Shown here one piece after another: positions 37,620 to 51,494 of a DNA stretch of 64,000 nucleotides. The notes below the pieces were generated by a model. It searched no databases, was not told the DNA's origin, and was given only the letters and a program-made list of their open reading frames with translations. The DNA lies in assembly GCF_024586455.1 (NCBI RefSeq), contig NC_065919.1, forward strand, positions 35,936,839-36,000,838, written 5' to 3'. How positions within the stretch are numbered: the first letter of the stretch is position 1; each line of letters opens with the position of its first letter. This stretch comes from Bactrocera neohumeralis. Its lineage: Eukaryota > Arthropoda > Insecta > Diptera > Tephritidae. Made by a program: the position numbers and the translations under genes.

Positions 37620-38444
37620 GATCACTCTAATGTACATATATCCTAAACTACTTAAACTAAAATAACCAAAATCGGTCTCTTTAAATCCCTGTAAAAATGG
37701 ATGAAGTCGGAAGATAACTCCGTCCACACCTAATAAATACGTCAGAGACGTAAAATAAGTATTGGATGCCCGTGGCATTCTTCTTACATTCCTATGTCAC
37801 AGTGCGAAAATCGATAAAATCAGACTACAGCCACGCCTACTTCTCATATAACATAATTTTAAATTCCATTTGATTCTTTCACTTTCCAGTATAGAAATCA
37901 AGAAGTAATTAACATTACGGAATAAAACTTTGCACTAATAATGCCTTTCGAATATGCTACATTATGACCAAATCCAAACAAACCCTTTTTAGGCCCCTAG
38001 GTAACAAACATGAGGCCCCCAATGTATATCAATACATGAGATATACAATTGAAATTCAGACAGAATCTTTTCCTGATAATATTATTTCCGTGTATCAAAC
38101 TTGGGTTGAATCGGGTCAATACTGCCCTGATTCCCCATGTACCCAATAAACATAAAGTTTTTCGAACTTCCGGGTGACTTTGCTCCATATTATTGGTGAT
38201 TGTATGTGAGTTAACTTAATGAAACCCAGTGAAATTTTTTTTAGTATGTGGCATGACATAAGTTAATGGATAAACTCGTGTCGATATAATCTAAAATCTT
38301 ATCTACTAAGTCTAACAACAAACCTTATGCCGATAAGTCTGGTTGACATGTTACACTTTAAGGTATTCCCCTGACATTGATTCCTTCAAGTTGCAATAGT
38401 ATAAAATGTTCGGTTGCACCCGATCTTAGCCTTTCCTTACTTGT
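37620..38444 (-). mobile_element. DINE/mini-me-type repeat, family A, inverted, 3'-truncated
   Basis: The right end shows 'gttgcaatagtataaaatg', then GTTCGG-ttgca-CCCGAtC and 'cctttccttacttgt'. The left part contains internal modules (agactacagccacgcctact) and fades before the GTCY block. Confidence 0.68.
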
Positions 38445-38449
38445 TAGGT

Positions 38450-39520
38450 TTTTAAATGAGCAGTTTTGTGATTTATTTATTTGTATTGGACAATTAATTA
38501 TTATTTAAATATTGGCTTTGTGTTCGGATATAGCTCATAAATACTACTCGATAAAATTTTGTGGAATTAAAATCGTTGAAAAATAGAAATCAATTAACAG
38601 AGTATATATGTATATGAGCCGCTGCAAACATTATGATACAAGTTCTATCACATTGACGGTTTGTATATCTATTAAGCCTTATTTTATGGAATCATTTCAT
38701 TTACACTTCACGTTCACTTTCTTATTTGTCATCGAAATTTAGAGTTGAGAGCAGATTCATAATAAAATTATAATACTACAACTTCTTAATTTATTCCTCT
38801 CAACTCCCTCTTTTGTATTGAAAGTCAGATTAAGTTTCTTTTGAAAATTCAGCTGACAAACATTCATCATTATGAAATACAGATAACAAACGAAGTCATT
38901 GCTATTACGAAACCGAAGTACATATGTTTGTTCGTATATTACCATGCTGGAGCACGACATGGTAAGGGACATCATTGCTCAGACGATCTTAATGCAGGAT
39001 GATTTAATGTTATCGAAAACAAAACTTGAAGCCGATGTTGTAGTAATGCTGTAATAATTGCTTTAAATTGAATTTTAATGCTAATTCATTATTCAAACTT
39101 TTTGCCCGACTTTGTAAATTATCGGCTCTTCCTTTTATAGGAAGAACGTTTTACAGGTAAAATGGCGTCACCCCGTATAAGTACATATGCATGCTGTCGG
39201 CCCTTTACTTCATGAAATCACGAGTAACGGCTTTTATGTGATTTGGGAATATCCCGAAATTGGAGTTAAAAGTAGAAAATTTAATTTTATTCAAGAAATT
39301 TGAAAAAATTTACTATTTTGAATACTAAGTATATTCGAAAAACCGTTTAATAGACTCATATCGCAGTTCGGAGCTGAATCTTTATATGCAATTAATTTCC
39401 AAAATCTGAATTAAATGTTTATTTAATTTAAAAATTGAAGTAACAAACAAAGAACTTGTTTTTAAATCACAAACTGGAATTAAAAAACTGAAAAGTATAT
39501 ACATATATGTATATCTGACA
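38450..39520. other. Gene-free stretch
   Basis: No gene or repeat is recognised. Confidence 0.3.
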
Positions 39521-39523
39521 AAA

Positions 39524-39890
39524 ACAAGAAAAAAGGTTAACACTTCGGTTGCACTGAAGCTAGAATGCCCTCCACAAATAAAACACTTGGCTTGATCAAT
39601 AATCCGTGCCCAATGTCGTGAAGATATCTCGTCACATAAAACAAGTTTTCCGTACAAAATTAAATTTTCCAACAAATGATCAGTTTCTTGGGAAGAAATG
39701 AACGTGTACAAAATGTCAGAGCGACATCTACAAAACTGAGGGACTAGTTAGCATAGATACAGACGGACGGACAAACTAACGTGGCTAAATCAACTCAGCT
39801 CGTCATAATGATTATTCATATACATACATACATATATATCTACTTCATAGACTCTAAAATGTTTCCTTATGGGTATTACTAGTTCAAGGA
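39524..39890 (+). mobile_element. Family B repeat, short copy
   Basis: The start 'acaagaaaaaaggttaacac' with hairpin CTTCGG-ttgca-CTGAAG is followed by a shortened body and the 3' module 'atgtttccttatgggtatta'. The closing stem-loop is lost. Confidence 0.65.
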
Positions 39891-39894
39891 ATAA

Positions 39895-42800
39895 AAAGTA
39901 ACAAAATCTAAATAACACTAAGAAAACCAAAGTGGTAAAATTACACCGGCACGAAATTATTTAAAATTAAAAAAAAATTACCAAATTTAAATTCCGGTTT
40001 TACAATTAAAAATTTATTAATTAGAAAATTCGCAGCGCATGCATGTTTCATAGATATGGAAGAATTAAGGTTTAACTTTAAGTCTCTATACAAGTATGGA
40101 ATTGCAACGGGGACTCCCTAATTCTTCACAAGGCATCTGTTTGTTCTGTTAATGAATAAGATACTCGCACTTTGGTTGTTGATGTTCACGGTAAAGCGCA
40201 TTTTGAATACGATAGCTTTCACAGTTTGCCTACAAATGACAACGAACGCGCTTGTTTTCTGCACTAATTTTAAACTTCTATCTTTGTCGTGTATTTTACT
40301 TTCTTGTTTAATTGAAAATGTCCATGCGCAGCAGCCTCACCACATCTCAAACAAAGAATCCCTTTTAACTCAATTGGTCTCTTGTTGAGCAAAAAGAACT
40401 CGTTGATTTATAAGGAGTCGTTTTGAAGATTGGGGCCACTGCTGTCTACTTTTTGTATAAATTTTAATTTATTTTTATATTTTCGTTTGTTTGTTTCAAA
40501 TCGTAAAAATGTGTAAAATCTCATTAATAAGACAGTGCCATTATTTGAATCATAAGTTCCAACTGAAGTTGGGGGTATATTTCAATTTACAAAAAAAAAA
40601 AGTTTCTTCAAATGAATTAAGCAATAGATATGTGGGATATATTAGGAATTAGCTAGAAGAATATATTCCAATGGACATATGTATGTAAATACGCAAAATA
40701 ATGTTACCTGAGCGTAAGTTTCTAAATATTCTAATAAAAGAATGATGATTATGGCAAATATGTACATAAATATGTATATAGGAACATGCGCAATTGATTT
40801 TAATGTATCTATTAAAATTTTTTTTTCAATTTTGTATTTTGAATACGGTAAAATGTTGACGATAGTGCAATGATATATAATTTTTAATAGTTTAGTAACA
40901 CAGAAAACCAACTTTTCTTAATTTTAAAATTTATTTATATCCATAAAATAGTTGGTTATTGTTATTTAATAATTGGAAAAGCTCATTATGATCAACGATC
41001 TTCACTCAAAATCATGATTATTACCATTGATTCCTCAGCAAAAAGTTGTAAGAACTTCTGTTGCTTCTGTTTTAATTTCGAGCATATTAACCGGCTTAAT
41101 GATTGGCACCTCTATTTCTGCCTCCTCTAGTATACACGTGCGCATATAATACAGTGTAGGCTAATTTTCAAACAACAGTGCTCCCCAATCAGCTTTTTGT
41201 CAGGAAGCGAGAAAATTATACCACCACTCTCTTTATCCAAGTTCACAAAGTCTTCCCGTAATAACTACCTGTTTTCCAAACTCAACAAGCAATCCCAGCA
41301 ACGATGTACACAACCATTACCGAACAAATCGATCCTTCTCGCTCGCACTAATTATTGTGGCTGTTGGCCATTGGCCTTTTCCACCCTTCGCTCGTAAATC
41401 AATCACAGAAGGCGGAGCAATCCAGTAGTGCGACCGAAAAAGCAGTATTTTCGAAACCTGGTAAGTGCATGTCGTCGCCCTCACACCAACAGCTTCTGCG
41501 TACACAGTAAATTTGATTTACGATTTTCGAATCTCATCGCCATTCATTGTTATACAAAGAAGCAGACGCTCTCTTTGGTGCATCACGGTGTACAAGTGCT
41601 TTTACCAACTTGTAGAATTGGCTGCTCAATTCCAACGCGGACTTCGAACGGGGAGCTTGCGCGTGTTTCAATTGTTTTTGTTACCGATTGTGTTTCTTGT
41701 TGGCGTCGCATTTATCGTTCGGTATTAAAGCCGCGATTAATTTACATATTATGTTACTAAGATGCATGTGTCGTGGCGAAAATATTAAGTTTGTCTAACG
41801 GGGAATTTATTAACAGCAATAACACAATTTCGAAACTACTAAAGTTGAAAATATAACTGATAAAATTTTGAAATTTAAATATTACCAGGTAGAAAGTGAA
41901 TTTCAATTCTGATATTAAAAATACATAAAACCAGCAACGGCGAAATTTTTTCAATTTGAAAGAAAATATTATCTTTTAACTATATTAAAAGTTTGGTCGA
42001 AAGGAAAATATCAGTGTGACACCTACTGCATTATATTGCAATGTAAATGGCTTTTCAATAAAGATTTTCCGTGCACAATTGTACAAACTATTGTTATTGG
42101 CTATGAGTGACTAATTAAACTTCTAAAAACCTTGTTTGCTGAAATATTGGCTATAATAAAAAAGTCAACTTGACAATAATGGCTAGGCACCGTCTGGAAA
42201 GTTAAATATTAATATGAATACCTAGATGATGGTGGGAAATGACTCCCTGAAAATGGATTGTATATACATATAGTAATATTTAAAACATATTTAGAAAAGT
42301 GCATACCAATTTTTTAAAAACACAGAAATGTTTTTCAGTATAGCCGAGACTATAACTTAACTTTTAGTATAATTTTACTTATGCAGCCATATTTATTGTT
42401 TATAGGTATACGATTTTTCCAATATAATTCATAATACATATGTATATACATATACATATATGTATGTATGTAAGTATATACTTTTATGATTTTATTCTCT
42501 AATCGAAAACGGCTTAGCTGCACAATTTAAATATTCGAAAACATTGAATGTGATCCTTTAAATGATGCACACCTTCACATTTATTACTTGTGTACGTATA
42601 CGGCACATGTATGGACAAAATATGAATAACACACGCACAGGCATTGTGTGATATTCGAAAAATCTAAATTCGAAAATGAAGCAAACAAAATTGAGTATGA
42701 ATTCACGTACAGAGCAGAGTATCTAAGATCGAGAACTAAAATACATATTTACGTGTGTATATATGTAGAAGAAGCCGTATAAATTGAGAAAGTCAACGCA

Positions 42801-43300
42801 GGCATTTGCTCTTTATTTTCGAAATCGACAATTTCTGGTTTCGCAGAATTTATTATTCGAATAAACGTACGTATGTATGTACATATAGACAAACACCACA
42901 AATAAAGGCATATCAATTCAATTGAGACAAGCGCTGGTTCACCACATATCGTACATGTACCCATGTACAAACATATTTACGTGGATATGCACAACCACAC
43001 ACTCACAGACTCGAGGCTTGGCTACTTTCTGTACCAATGCGAGTGAGCGCAATGGACGAGGCAGCTCGACCGAAGTAGCAAGAATTGCCGGTTGGCATTG
43101 GCAGCGCCGTTTCAATGTTGTTATCTTCGTCTTTTATTTTACTGCTATAGAGGGTCGGGCATTCGTCTACGTTGATTCGAATATTTCCATTTTTACTTGT
43201 TCTTAATTTTTTCGATATAAACTTTTTCTCAGTTTTTTATACTCTCCGACTGTTTATAAATAATGTAATGCATTTTATTCAATCCTACTCCCCGCTTCTG
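39895..43300. other. Gene-free stretch upstream of the candidate Scr leader
   Basis: No protein gene is supported. A strong donor-like site, ACCTG|gtaagt, lies at 41460/41461 after about 300 bases of complex sequence. A CAGGTAG (Zelda-type) site lies at 41886-41892. Simple TATG/CATA runs occur at 42430-42480. A small frame at 40152-40388 is hydrophobic but not otherwise supported. Confidence 0.4.
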
Positions 43301-43329
43301 CTATAACGAGCGCTCTTTTTCTCATACTC

Positions 43330-45014
43330 ACTTCAGTACTCAGTACCGGAGTCGCGTAGTCGCAGCTACAATTGGATATCAGCAGCTACTCGCGAGTAAT
43401 ACATACTTACACTGTGTGTACACACAGCCACACATACGGGTACGTATGTATGCGCTATTGGATTATGTGCGGCGCTGTTAGTATCGCAGAGCAGAGGAGT
43501 TTTTTATTGATGCCGAGATATTTGTGATTTGAATTATGTCCAAGTAGTCAAACAGAAACATTGGCGCTTTGAGCACGTATTCTCGGGTTAAACACTTCTA
43601 AGTTCAATCAAACTAACTAACCGATGCGATCCGAACAGATCCCATCAGATTACCGCCATCATCCATTAATTTAACTAGTTCGGTGTAAAATACTTGTGGA
43701 TCGGTAGGCTGCCTGTGCGTAAGGTGCACCGACATCGTGTATTCCGATAATAAATGATGGATTATTAGCCGACTACTTTAGCCTTTAACTGATGGTGATT
43801 CAAATCGCATCGCCGTTGATGGCGACTCGTAAATCAAAGCAGCAACAGTTTCCGGGACTGCTTGCAAATTAACGAAGCTCCTACTTTTTATATAATTAAA
43901 AACAATTGATGATGAAATAAAATTGATCGTAAGATTCGAATTTGAATGTGTTTAAATTATTAAAGGATACGCGACTGGTTATGTCAAGAAATAAAAAATA
44001 TATGTAATGTGGAGGTAAAACTAAAAAGTAAAACAAATATTATTATTGACGTTTTAATTCTGTGTTTTAAAAAATTAATAACTGTGAAAATATCAAGCTC
44101 CAAAAAGAAAAACGTTCACAAGCAAAAGTATTGCAGTATCCAATTGAAATTCGCAAAATTCGTCGATAAGCGATTACATGCATTTTTATTTAATTTTCGT
44201 GTGGAACTACCCCAAACTTATACAAAATACTATTTAATTCGAAAATTTATTACAAACAGAAAAACACAAATAATACAACAGAAACAGACATAATTTTAAA
44301 ATTCAACAAAGTGAATAGTTGCCTACATTGTCACTATTTACTTAATTTATGTGATCGAGTACAACATCATGCTTCCCCAGACTAGCAGCAAATGATTACA
44401 TCTATTTGCGCGGCAATAGCACAATGTCGTCACATTGACCGATCAACTGAACCCAAGTATCTAGTTCAATACGGAACAACACAATTGCTTAGAGTTCAGT
44501 TGCCACCGGCGGAAACTAACCAAACGCCACCATCTCACTACAAATCCAACTCGTTGCAACAAAAATATAGTAGCGCTTTATCTTCGGCCGACAACTAACC
44601 TAAAAGAAAAAAGTAACATCTGTGTGTGCCGACCAATAACAATTAGCCACCCGAATAACCGCTGCGGGCTTTGTGAAGTTAAAGTTGAAAATTCCAACCT
44701 GCAACAGCGGCGACGGCAGTTAGTGTGACAGTCTCGTTTGATTTATGGCTGCATGCGTCTTATTGGGTTATTATATTTATAAGTTGTTTATAGTTATGTT
44801 ATAATCAATGCTATTTATAGTGAATGGTGTGCATAGTAAACATAGAATTGGTGCAAAAAATACTGCAACAATTTTACAGTCTAATATAGAATTCTTACAA
44901 TTTTATGTACTTTGCACACAAGTAAACTAAAGCGGAAACAAAAGATAACATACAGTAAATAATAATTTTAAATGAAGAACGCTACATCCATATCTGCGCA
45001 GTAGTTTTGCTTAG
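43330..45014 (+). other. Scr: Candidate non-coding first exon / promoter of Scr
   Basis: Scr in Drosophila has a non-coding leader exon well upstream of the ATG exon, and this is the best candidate here. Two initiator-like TCAGTA motifs lie at about 43340, in sequence free of recognised repeats and richer in complexity than its surroundings. The stretch ends in a good donor, TTAG|gtgagt, at 45014/45015. No acceptor or open frame needs explaining, since it would be leader only. The intron to 59594 would be about 14.6 kb. The start is uncertain, and the donor at 41460 is an alternative. There is no transcript evidence. Confidence 0.35.
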
Positions 45015-45699
45015 GTGAGTACCATCGCAAATCGTATAAATAATTATATTTTCGGATTGAACACTGTCTTTAAACTTTCTCTGAATGTGCCGTAAAGAGT
45101 ATATTTTTCTGTATTTAGTAATAATTTACGGATGGGGTATTTTTTATCTTATATGTATGGTAAGAGTGGATAGAGGGGACGAGGTTGATCATGCGATAGC
45201 AATAAGCAGACATTTTGGTAACATCGGTTTAGAGATCTCACATACATATGTTGTGAAATTCGTATAGGGGCAGATATTGGAATATTTTGTAATTTTGTAT
45301 TAATTTAAGTTTAATATATACATTTATGTTGGTCTTATCCAGTGAGTATATTATGAGCGTCAAAGCTTTAAAACGATTTCGTTCCTATAACTTGGGGATT
45401 TCATCACCAAGTGACGCTGATAAAATATAAATAGTATATGGAACACAAGAGTATCGGAAGTGAATCAACAATTAATTATTATGATTATGACAGTGCTCCC
45501 TAAACAGCTTAAAAAAAAGTTTATTATAATAGTTCCACAACTATAAGCCGTGAAACCGACGGCTATTAACTGTTATAGGTAATGAGGTAAATAACGGATA
45601 CCGCAAAATATGTTTAGTTCCAAATACGTTTTTAATACATTATATATGCCTAGTGTGTATTTTGAAAAAAAAAAAACAACTGAGTCGAAACAATGTTCA

Positions 45700-46050
45700 A
45701 ATCAACAATAAACACGTTAAAGCTAACTTCGATTGCATCGAAGCTGTAATACTCTGAACAAATGAAAGTAGTTATGCATTCAAAAACTTGATTTTGATAG
45801 CCCAGTTTGTATGAAAGCTATACACTATAGTAGACCGATATCTTCTAACGAATGAGCAGCGTGGCAAGAAAGGAAGGTGAAATTTCAAATCGGTACCTCA
45901 AAAACTGACGGACTAGTTCACATAGAATAAACACACATTGACTCAGCTGTCATGCTGATCATTAATATATGTACATACATATATTATAGGGTCTCCGACG
46001 TTTCCTTCTGGATTTTACCAGCTCCGTTTCAATACCCTCTTCAAGGTATA
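45700..46050 (+). mobile_element. Family B repeat, short decayed copy
   Basis: It begins 'cacgttaaagctaacttcg' with a half-kept hairpin (CTTCGATTGCATCGAAG) and ends 'gtttccttctgg', then 'ataccctcttcaaggtata', the decayed stem-loop. Confidence 0.68.
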
Positions 46051-46054
46051 GTGA

Positions 46055-48100
46055 ACATTAAGAAAGCACACGAACACATTCACTTTTCTCTTCAGCTTAT
46101 AAAACTTTCCAGCTTTGCTATTAGATAATATATGTATTTTGTAATTCGCAAATTCGATTTTTTTAGTACACTAGGAATTTTAAGTAAACGAATTTTCTTA
46201 TTTACATTACTATTGTCATTTTAGATTATGTATTTTAAAGTAAGTAACTCCAAAAAGTCGCAAATATTGTCATCCGAAGGAATAATGATCGAGATGTTCA
46301 CTTGATTTCTGATGTTTTTAAGTCCGTTGAATAGTTTAAAAATTACACATATTGGGTCTAAACTATTGTTAATTAACATTGATCATTGGTTTAGAATGAT
46401 TTCACTGGGGTCAAACTCATTATGTTTAAAAGTACTAAAAATCGCCGTAACATTATTATACGTCTACTGTGCTCGAGAAGGCTCGCGTGTCACTTATCGA
46501 GGAAAAACTTTTCACTTCATTAAAATGAATGCATGTGTTTTCAAAATAATTAAGATCGAGAGAGCGAATGTTGGACAAAATAAATATATATTTGTATATG
46601 TATATATGCTAGAGCGTATAGGTACTTTACATATTAAAACAGCTCAAATAGGGCTAATAAATTTTATTCAATCATCTGCGCCATGCTAAGCAGACCTATA
46701 GTTTTATGAAGCGCTGTGTACTGAAATTTGGGTAGAATACAATACGATTACGATTCGATTTACCGAATGGAGGTAGTCCACCTCTGATGTATTGCATTTT
46801 TGGGAGACAGGGGAAGTCATGCTGATCACAGTTTGAACAATTTCTTAAGCGGGTACGCGACTAAAAAGTAGCATATGTAAGTATGCCGATGCATACCAAC
46901 ATAATTCAAATATATATAGATTTAAGCACTATACGGAGAAAGCGGATGTTAACGCGCTTACTTAAATAGCAAGATATTATGCAAGAACTTCTCTTGAGTA
47001 TGAGTATGCAGAAGACTCTAATTTCATAATGTAAACCAAAAATGAAACGCACATGGTGTCCAAATAATATGTGCTGTTTCTAGTCCATAGCAACGTTGAG
47101 GGAATGAGTGAGTGAAAGTGAAAGTATTTATTTCTTTAATCCATATGTATTCACAATATGCATACATAAATAGATTGCGAAGCCAATTCTTTAAAAGAGG
47201 TAAAATTAGGTAAAAAGGCCCTTCTAGCTGTTCTTTACACACTGTGCACTTTGCAGATGTCCAGCGGGTGGTATGCAAATAAATGTTCAAAGAGATAAGC
47301 ACTGCGGCACTCCAATCCATTTAGTCCAAACTATTGCACAATGTGGCTAAACAAATGTCATGCATGCTAGGTTAGGCCAATTACCAGCAGAGGCTCACAC
47401 TAGAACTTAGCATTGTTCGCTGGTCAGAAAATGAATGGCGCCTTGCTGTTTGTGTCTCATCGATTGGCAAATTTCCTCGCTTAAAAAAATCTAGCTCTGT
47501 CTCTCTTATTATTTTCTCCTATTACCAGAAATTGTTTTATATTTTTTCTGCACCACACGAACCAGTAGTAAGTCGATTCAAATTTTCAAGCTAAAATTAT
47601 AATCAGTACTGTGGTCTTTGGCGTACATCCGTTCTTCCCTTGAGCTAACTTTTACACAACAGACGCCCAGATACAAGCTTTCTTTTCTCAAAGTACCTTA
47701 CCATTTCAATTCATATAGAAAGAAATCAAACTTATATTAAGGGTACGCAGCACATAATAAAACTTCGCATTTCAAAGGACATTTCACATTAGTCCTTTTT
47801 TGGTTATAAATCAGAAATGAAAACGGCATCAGAAATCACGCAAGCTCTTAAGAGACTAATATTTATTGTCCTTGTTTTTTCTATTTCAACGAAAATGACA
47901 AACTTTCATAACGAATGCGGTGCTGCAACTTATTCGGAAAGAATTTTAAGAGCCAAATATTGTACAATAAGTGACTGCGTACATTTGTTTACATTAACGA
48001 CAACGCTCATCAGAAGCCTGCACGCTATCCAAACGCAAATTATGTAAGGAAACAACTGCAAACGGCTCAACGAAGTTAGCAGGAAATCAAAATGTGCGAA
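46055..48100. other. Gene-free stretch
   Basis: The longest frame here (46312-46689, about 125 codons) has no recognisable domain and AT-rich codons, so I do not call it. A complex, repeat-free segment at about 47300-47660 could be regulatory. Confidence 0.35.
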
Positions 48101-48104
48101 GTTC

Positions 48105-48491
48105 ATTTCAAAACAAGAAACGATTTTGATCGGCCAGTTGTATGTCAGCTATGCATATCCTATAGTGGTGCGATGTGACCAATTTATTCGGAAATTGTAC
48201 CATTGCTTTGAACAATAATCCATGCTAAATTTTGTGAAAATATATTTTGTTAAATAAATAAGTTTTCCGTACAAGTAATTGTTTCCGACAAAAGCGGTTC
48301 TCCCAAATAAGCAGCTGTTCGAGGAGACAAGGACGTGTGCAAGATTTTATATCGATGTCTCAGAAACTGAGCGACTAATTCACGTATATACTGATAGACG
48401 GATAAACGGCCATGGTCAAATTAATGTAACTACACACATAATAAAGGGTGCTATAAACTTCGTGGCAAACTTACCCATTTCAGAGTATAAA
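48105..48491 (+). mobile_element. Family B repeat, decayed
   Basis: It contains 'aaaacaagaaacgattttga', 'gtatgtcagctatgcatatcc', 'aaataagcagctgttcgagg' and the end 'cttcgtggcaaactta' plus 'cagagtataaa'. The hairpin and stem-loop are largely lost. Confidence 0.6.
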
Positions 48492-48494
48492 AAT

Positions 48495-49685
48495 TAGAAA
48501 AAAATATTAATGAAAATAAACTTTATGAATAAGAAAGCTTACAAACAGATATGTGCAAACGTAATTAAAACACATAGCAAATATTACAAAAACATTATAA
48601 ACGCGTTTAACACAATATTTAAAACAGAAACTGTTTTTGATTATTCAACTTCAACACCATAAAACAACATACTTAAAAAGTATTCTGAATTTGGCGCAAT
48701 CATTTAGTTGTCTGTCTCAAGAATCCCACAGTTAATTATAAACCCATAAATATTGCATAACAACAGAATTGTTGAGTTCAATTCAATATGGTATGAAATG
48801 GAAAACAAAACAACAAAAACAAAAAGGGCGACAATAACCACAACAAAGAAAAACATTATCACCCACTTCGGCCTATCCAGAGTGAAACCTCCATCTACCG
48901 CACATAAAGGATAACAATGGCCACCACGCAGTGCTACTTCGCCTTGAGGAGACCCATTTCGGTTGTTCGAAACCGCACAATTACCATAAAATAAGCCATC
49001 CACCAATAATAATGACGCAAAAATTGAAAAATCATTAATGTCTGAAAATTATGAGTACGCACAATGGAAACAACGACAACCGGACAAAACCCAACATCCA
49101 GTCATAATGTATTTAAGAGGATACCAACAACAAAAACTAAGCATTCATGAGGCAAACCGAAAAATGCATGAAAAAATATTTATGACTGTTTTTACGAGGT
49201 GCTTACAAATTTTTATGGATTTTTAATGGGCTGCGAACAAACACAGTAACAAGTATTCGACATGAGCTCACACCACACTATTTGATGCCTGCCTGGTGTG
49301 GCCAGCACAAAGTGTGTGAGCGGTGCGGTGAATGCGCGTGCGCAACTGCCTTGAAATTCATATTTTCATTTATGAACTGTTTGTAAATACACATCTACTC
49401 GTATATGTATGTACATGTAATGTGGTGTTGGTGTATACTTATGATCTTACTGTATGAAGACTCATTTTGTATGCGATTGCTAGTGAGCGAAACACCGCCC
49501 ATGTTGACAAATATGCAATAACCTTTTTTTACTTTGTAAAATGTTATGATTTATGGAATTCATAAAAACAAAGTTAAGTGTATGTTTATCGATAATTAAG
49601 ATAATACAAATTAAATATATGTATATTTGGGTTGCTTAGCAGGTTCTACTAACACTAGTGTATAAGTACATTAAATATGCACTTC
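48495..49685. other. Gene-free stretch
   Basis: No gene is supported. Sequence at about 48880-49330 is more complex and may be regulatory. Confidence 0.3.
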
Positions 49686-49689
49686 AAAG

Positions 49690-49870
49690 AGTAGTTCTGA
49701 TATATACAGACGGAGTACAGACGGATATCACTAAATCGACTCGTCATGCTCATCATTTATACACAGATGTATGTATGTACATACAAATGTTTTCATAGTG
49801 TCTCCGTCGCTTTCCTTCTGGGTGTTACAGACTTCGTGACTAATTCATATACCCTGTTCAGAGTATAACA
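49690..49870 (+). repeat. Family B repeat, 3' part
   Basis: It shows 'atacagacggagtacagacg', 'cactaaatcgactcgtcatg', 'ctttccttctgggtgttaca' and a near-intact stem-loop 'ataccctgttcagagtata'. Confidence 0.65.
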
Positions 49871-50345
49871 TAGTATAGTCTCGAGAACTCTGAACTCTTT
49901 CGCTTAATTTGTAATTGCAGAATTTGTAGATCATATTATTTAAAGGGTTTAATACATACAATAATACATTTTAAGCCTCCCAGATGTAAAATCTGAGATA
50001 AACATTAAATGCGCTGCGACTTTATTGAAAAATATTTAGTCTTGCGTTCTACTAGCACTACTATCTAAGTGCTTTAAAAATGTTAGTATGCGTTTTAGAA
50101 ATGCTAAGTTGGCATTTTTGACATTTTGATGATACCCAAGCGAGGATTTTGGAAGGATTTTACACTAATTCTGTGCGCATAAATATAATTGAAATGTATA
50201 CAGTGGTAATAGTAAGTCCACCGTAAGTGAAAAAAATATATATTTACAATTGATTCAATCCAATGAGATTACGAAGGTACTAATGGGAAAAATATAGGAA
50301 AAGTATTTTAACAATATGTTTGGAAAATATTGTACCAATTTTATA

Positions 50346-51370
50346 TACTTGTGCCCAAAATATAAGGTGACATTGTATTTGTTTTGAAAATTCATTATTT
50401 ATTCTTCCAAATCAATTTCATCCCTTTCAAAGTAATCCCCTCCCGATACAATGCACTTATGCCAACGGATTTTCCAATCTTCGAAACACTGGTTGTAGTA
50501 CTTTTCCGGGATGGCCTTCAGTTCCGTCTTCGGTGCGGCTGAATCTCCTCTATCGTATAAAACCGGTGTCCCCGGAGCGGTCACGGCGCCAGATCAGGTG
50601 AATACGTTGGTTGCGGAACGATATGGGTTGAGTTTTTGGCGAAATGATAACGAATTACGAGGGCAGTATGGGATGGTGCATGATCGTGGTGTAAAAGCCA
50701 AGAATTGTCTTTCCACAATTCCGGACTTTTTAGGCGGATAGCGTTACGCAAACGACGCATAACGTTCAAATAATATTCCTTGTTGACTGTTTGACCGGTT
50801 GGAAGGAATTCATAATGCACAACACCACGATAATCAAAGAAAACAGTCAACATGACCTTGATTTATGAGCGACTTTGGCGCAATTTTTTTGGTCTCGGCT
50901 CTCTTTTGGCACGATATTCGCTCGATTGATCGGTTTTTTCGAGGTCGTAAGCATAGATCCAAGTCTCATCGCCAGTTATAATGCATTTCATGACACCCTG
51001 GTAGTCGGAAAGCATCGTTTTACACACTTCAACGCGACGCCTTTTTTCCAAAAAATTCAATGTTTTCGGTAGCAGTCGAGATTTGACGCGCTTGAGGCCC
51101 AAAACATCCTTCAAAATGGTATTGGCTGAGCCTTTCGATATGCCAACTTCATTAGCAAGGTCTCTAATTGTTAATTGACGTTTTTTTAACACCAAATCAT
51201 TGATTTGTTGAACGTGAGCTTCGTCGGTTGAGGTTGATGGTCGCCCTGGACGCTCTTCGTCTTCGACACGTTCACGGCCGGCTTGGAACTCACTATACCA
51301 CTTGTAAACATTTTTTTTAGACATAGCCTCATCACCAAAGGCTTTCTGCACCTTATTTTTTGGGCAAGTA
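50346..51370 (-). mobile_element. Mariner element with both ends and a frameshifted transposase
   Basis: The left end TACTTGtgCCCAAAATATAA and the right end (reversed) TACTTGCCCAAAAAATAAGG are matching inverted ends. The transposase on the minus strand begins just inside the right end at VQKAFGDEAMSKKNVYKWYS. It runs through the helix-turn-helix region (TIRDLANEVGISKGSANTIL), TGDETWIYAYD, HHDHAPSH and YSPDLAP, so all three catalytic Asp are present. The first ~25 codons and 5' leader are deleted, and about 36 bases after YSPDLAP are lost. Frameshifts separate the parts. The C-terminus is FEDWKIRWHKCI...EIDLEE. Confidence 0.85.
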
Positions 51371-51494
51371 TGTATATACATAGGTACATATATGTTTTTA
51401 GGTGCGTGGTCAGACTTCCACTCTACCTACTTTTGTTGTAAAAATATGTTCCTGCTTAGCATTGGCCGGGCATTCAAACACTATATCTTTAGTA

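Noticed and set aside
40152..40388. 78-codon frame with a signal-peptide-like hydrophobic stretch
   Set aside because: The hydrophobicity follows from AT-rich codons, and no promoter, intron or homology supports it.
46312..46689. 125-codon frame in presumed Scr intron
   Set aside because: No domain, AT-rich random-like composition, and no supporting context.
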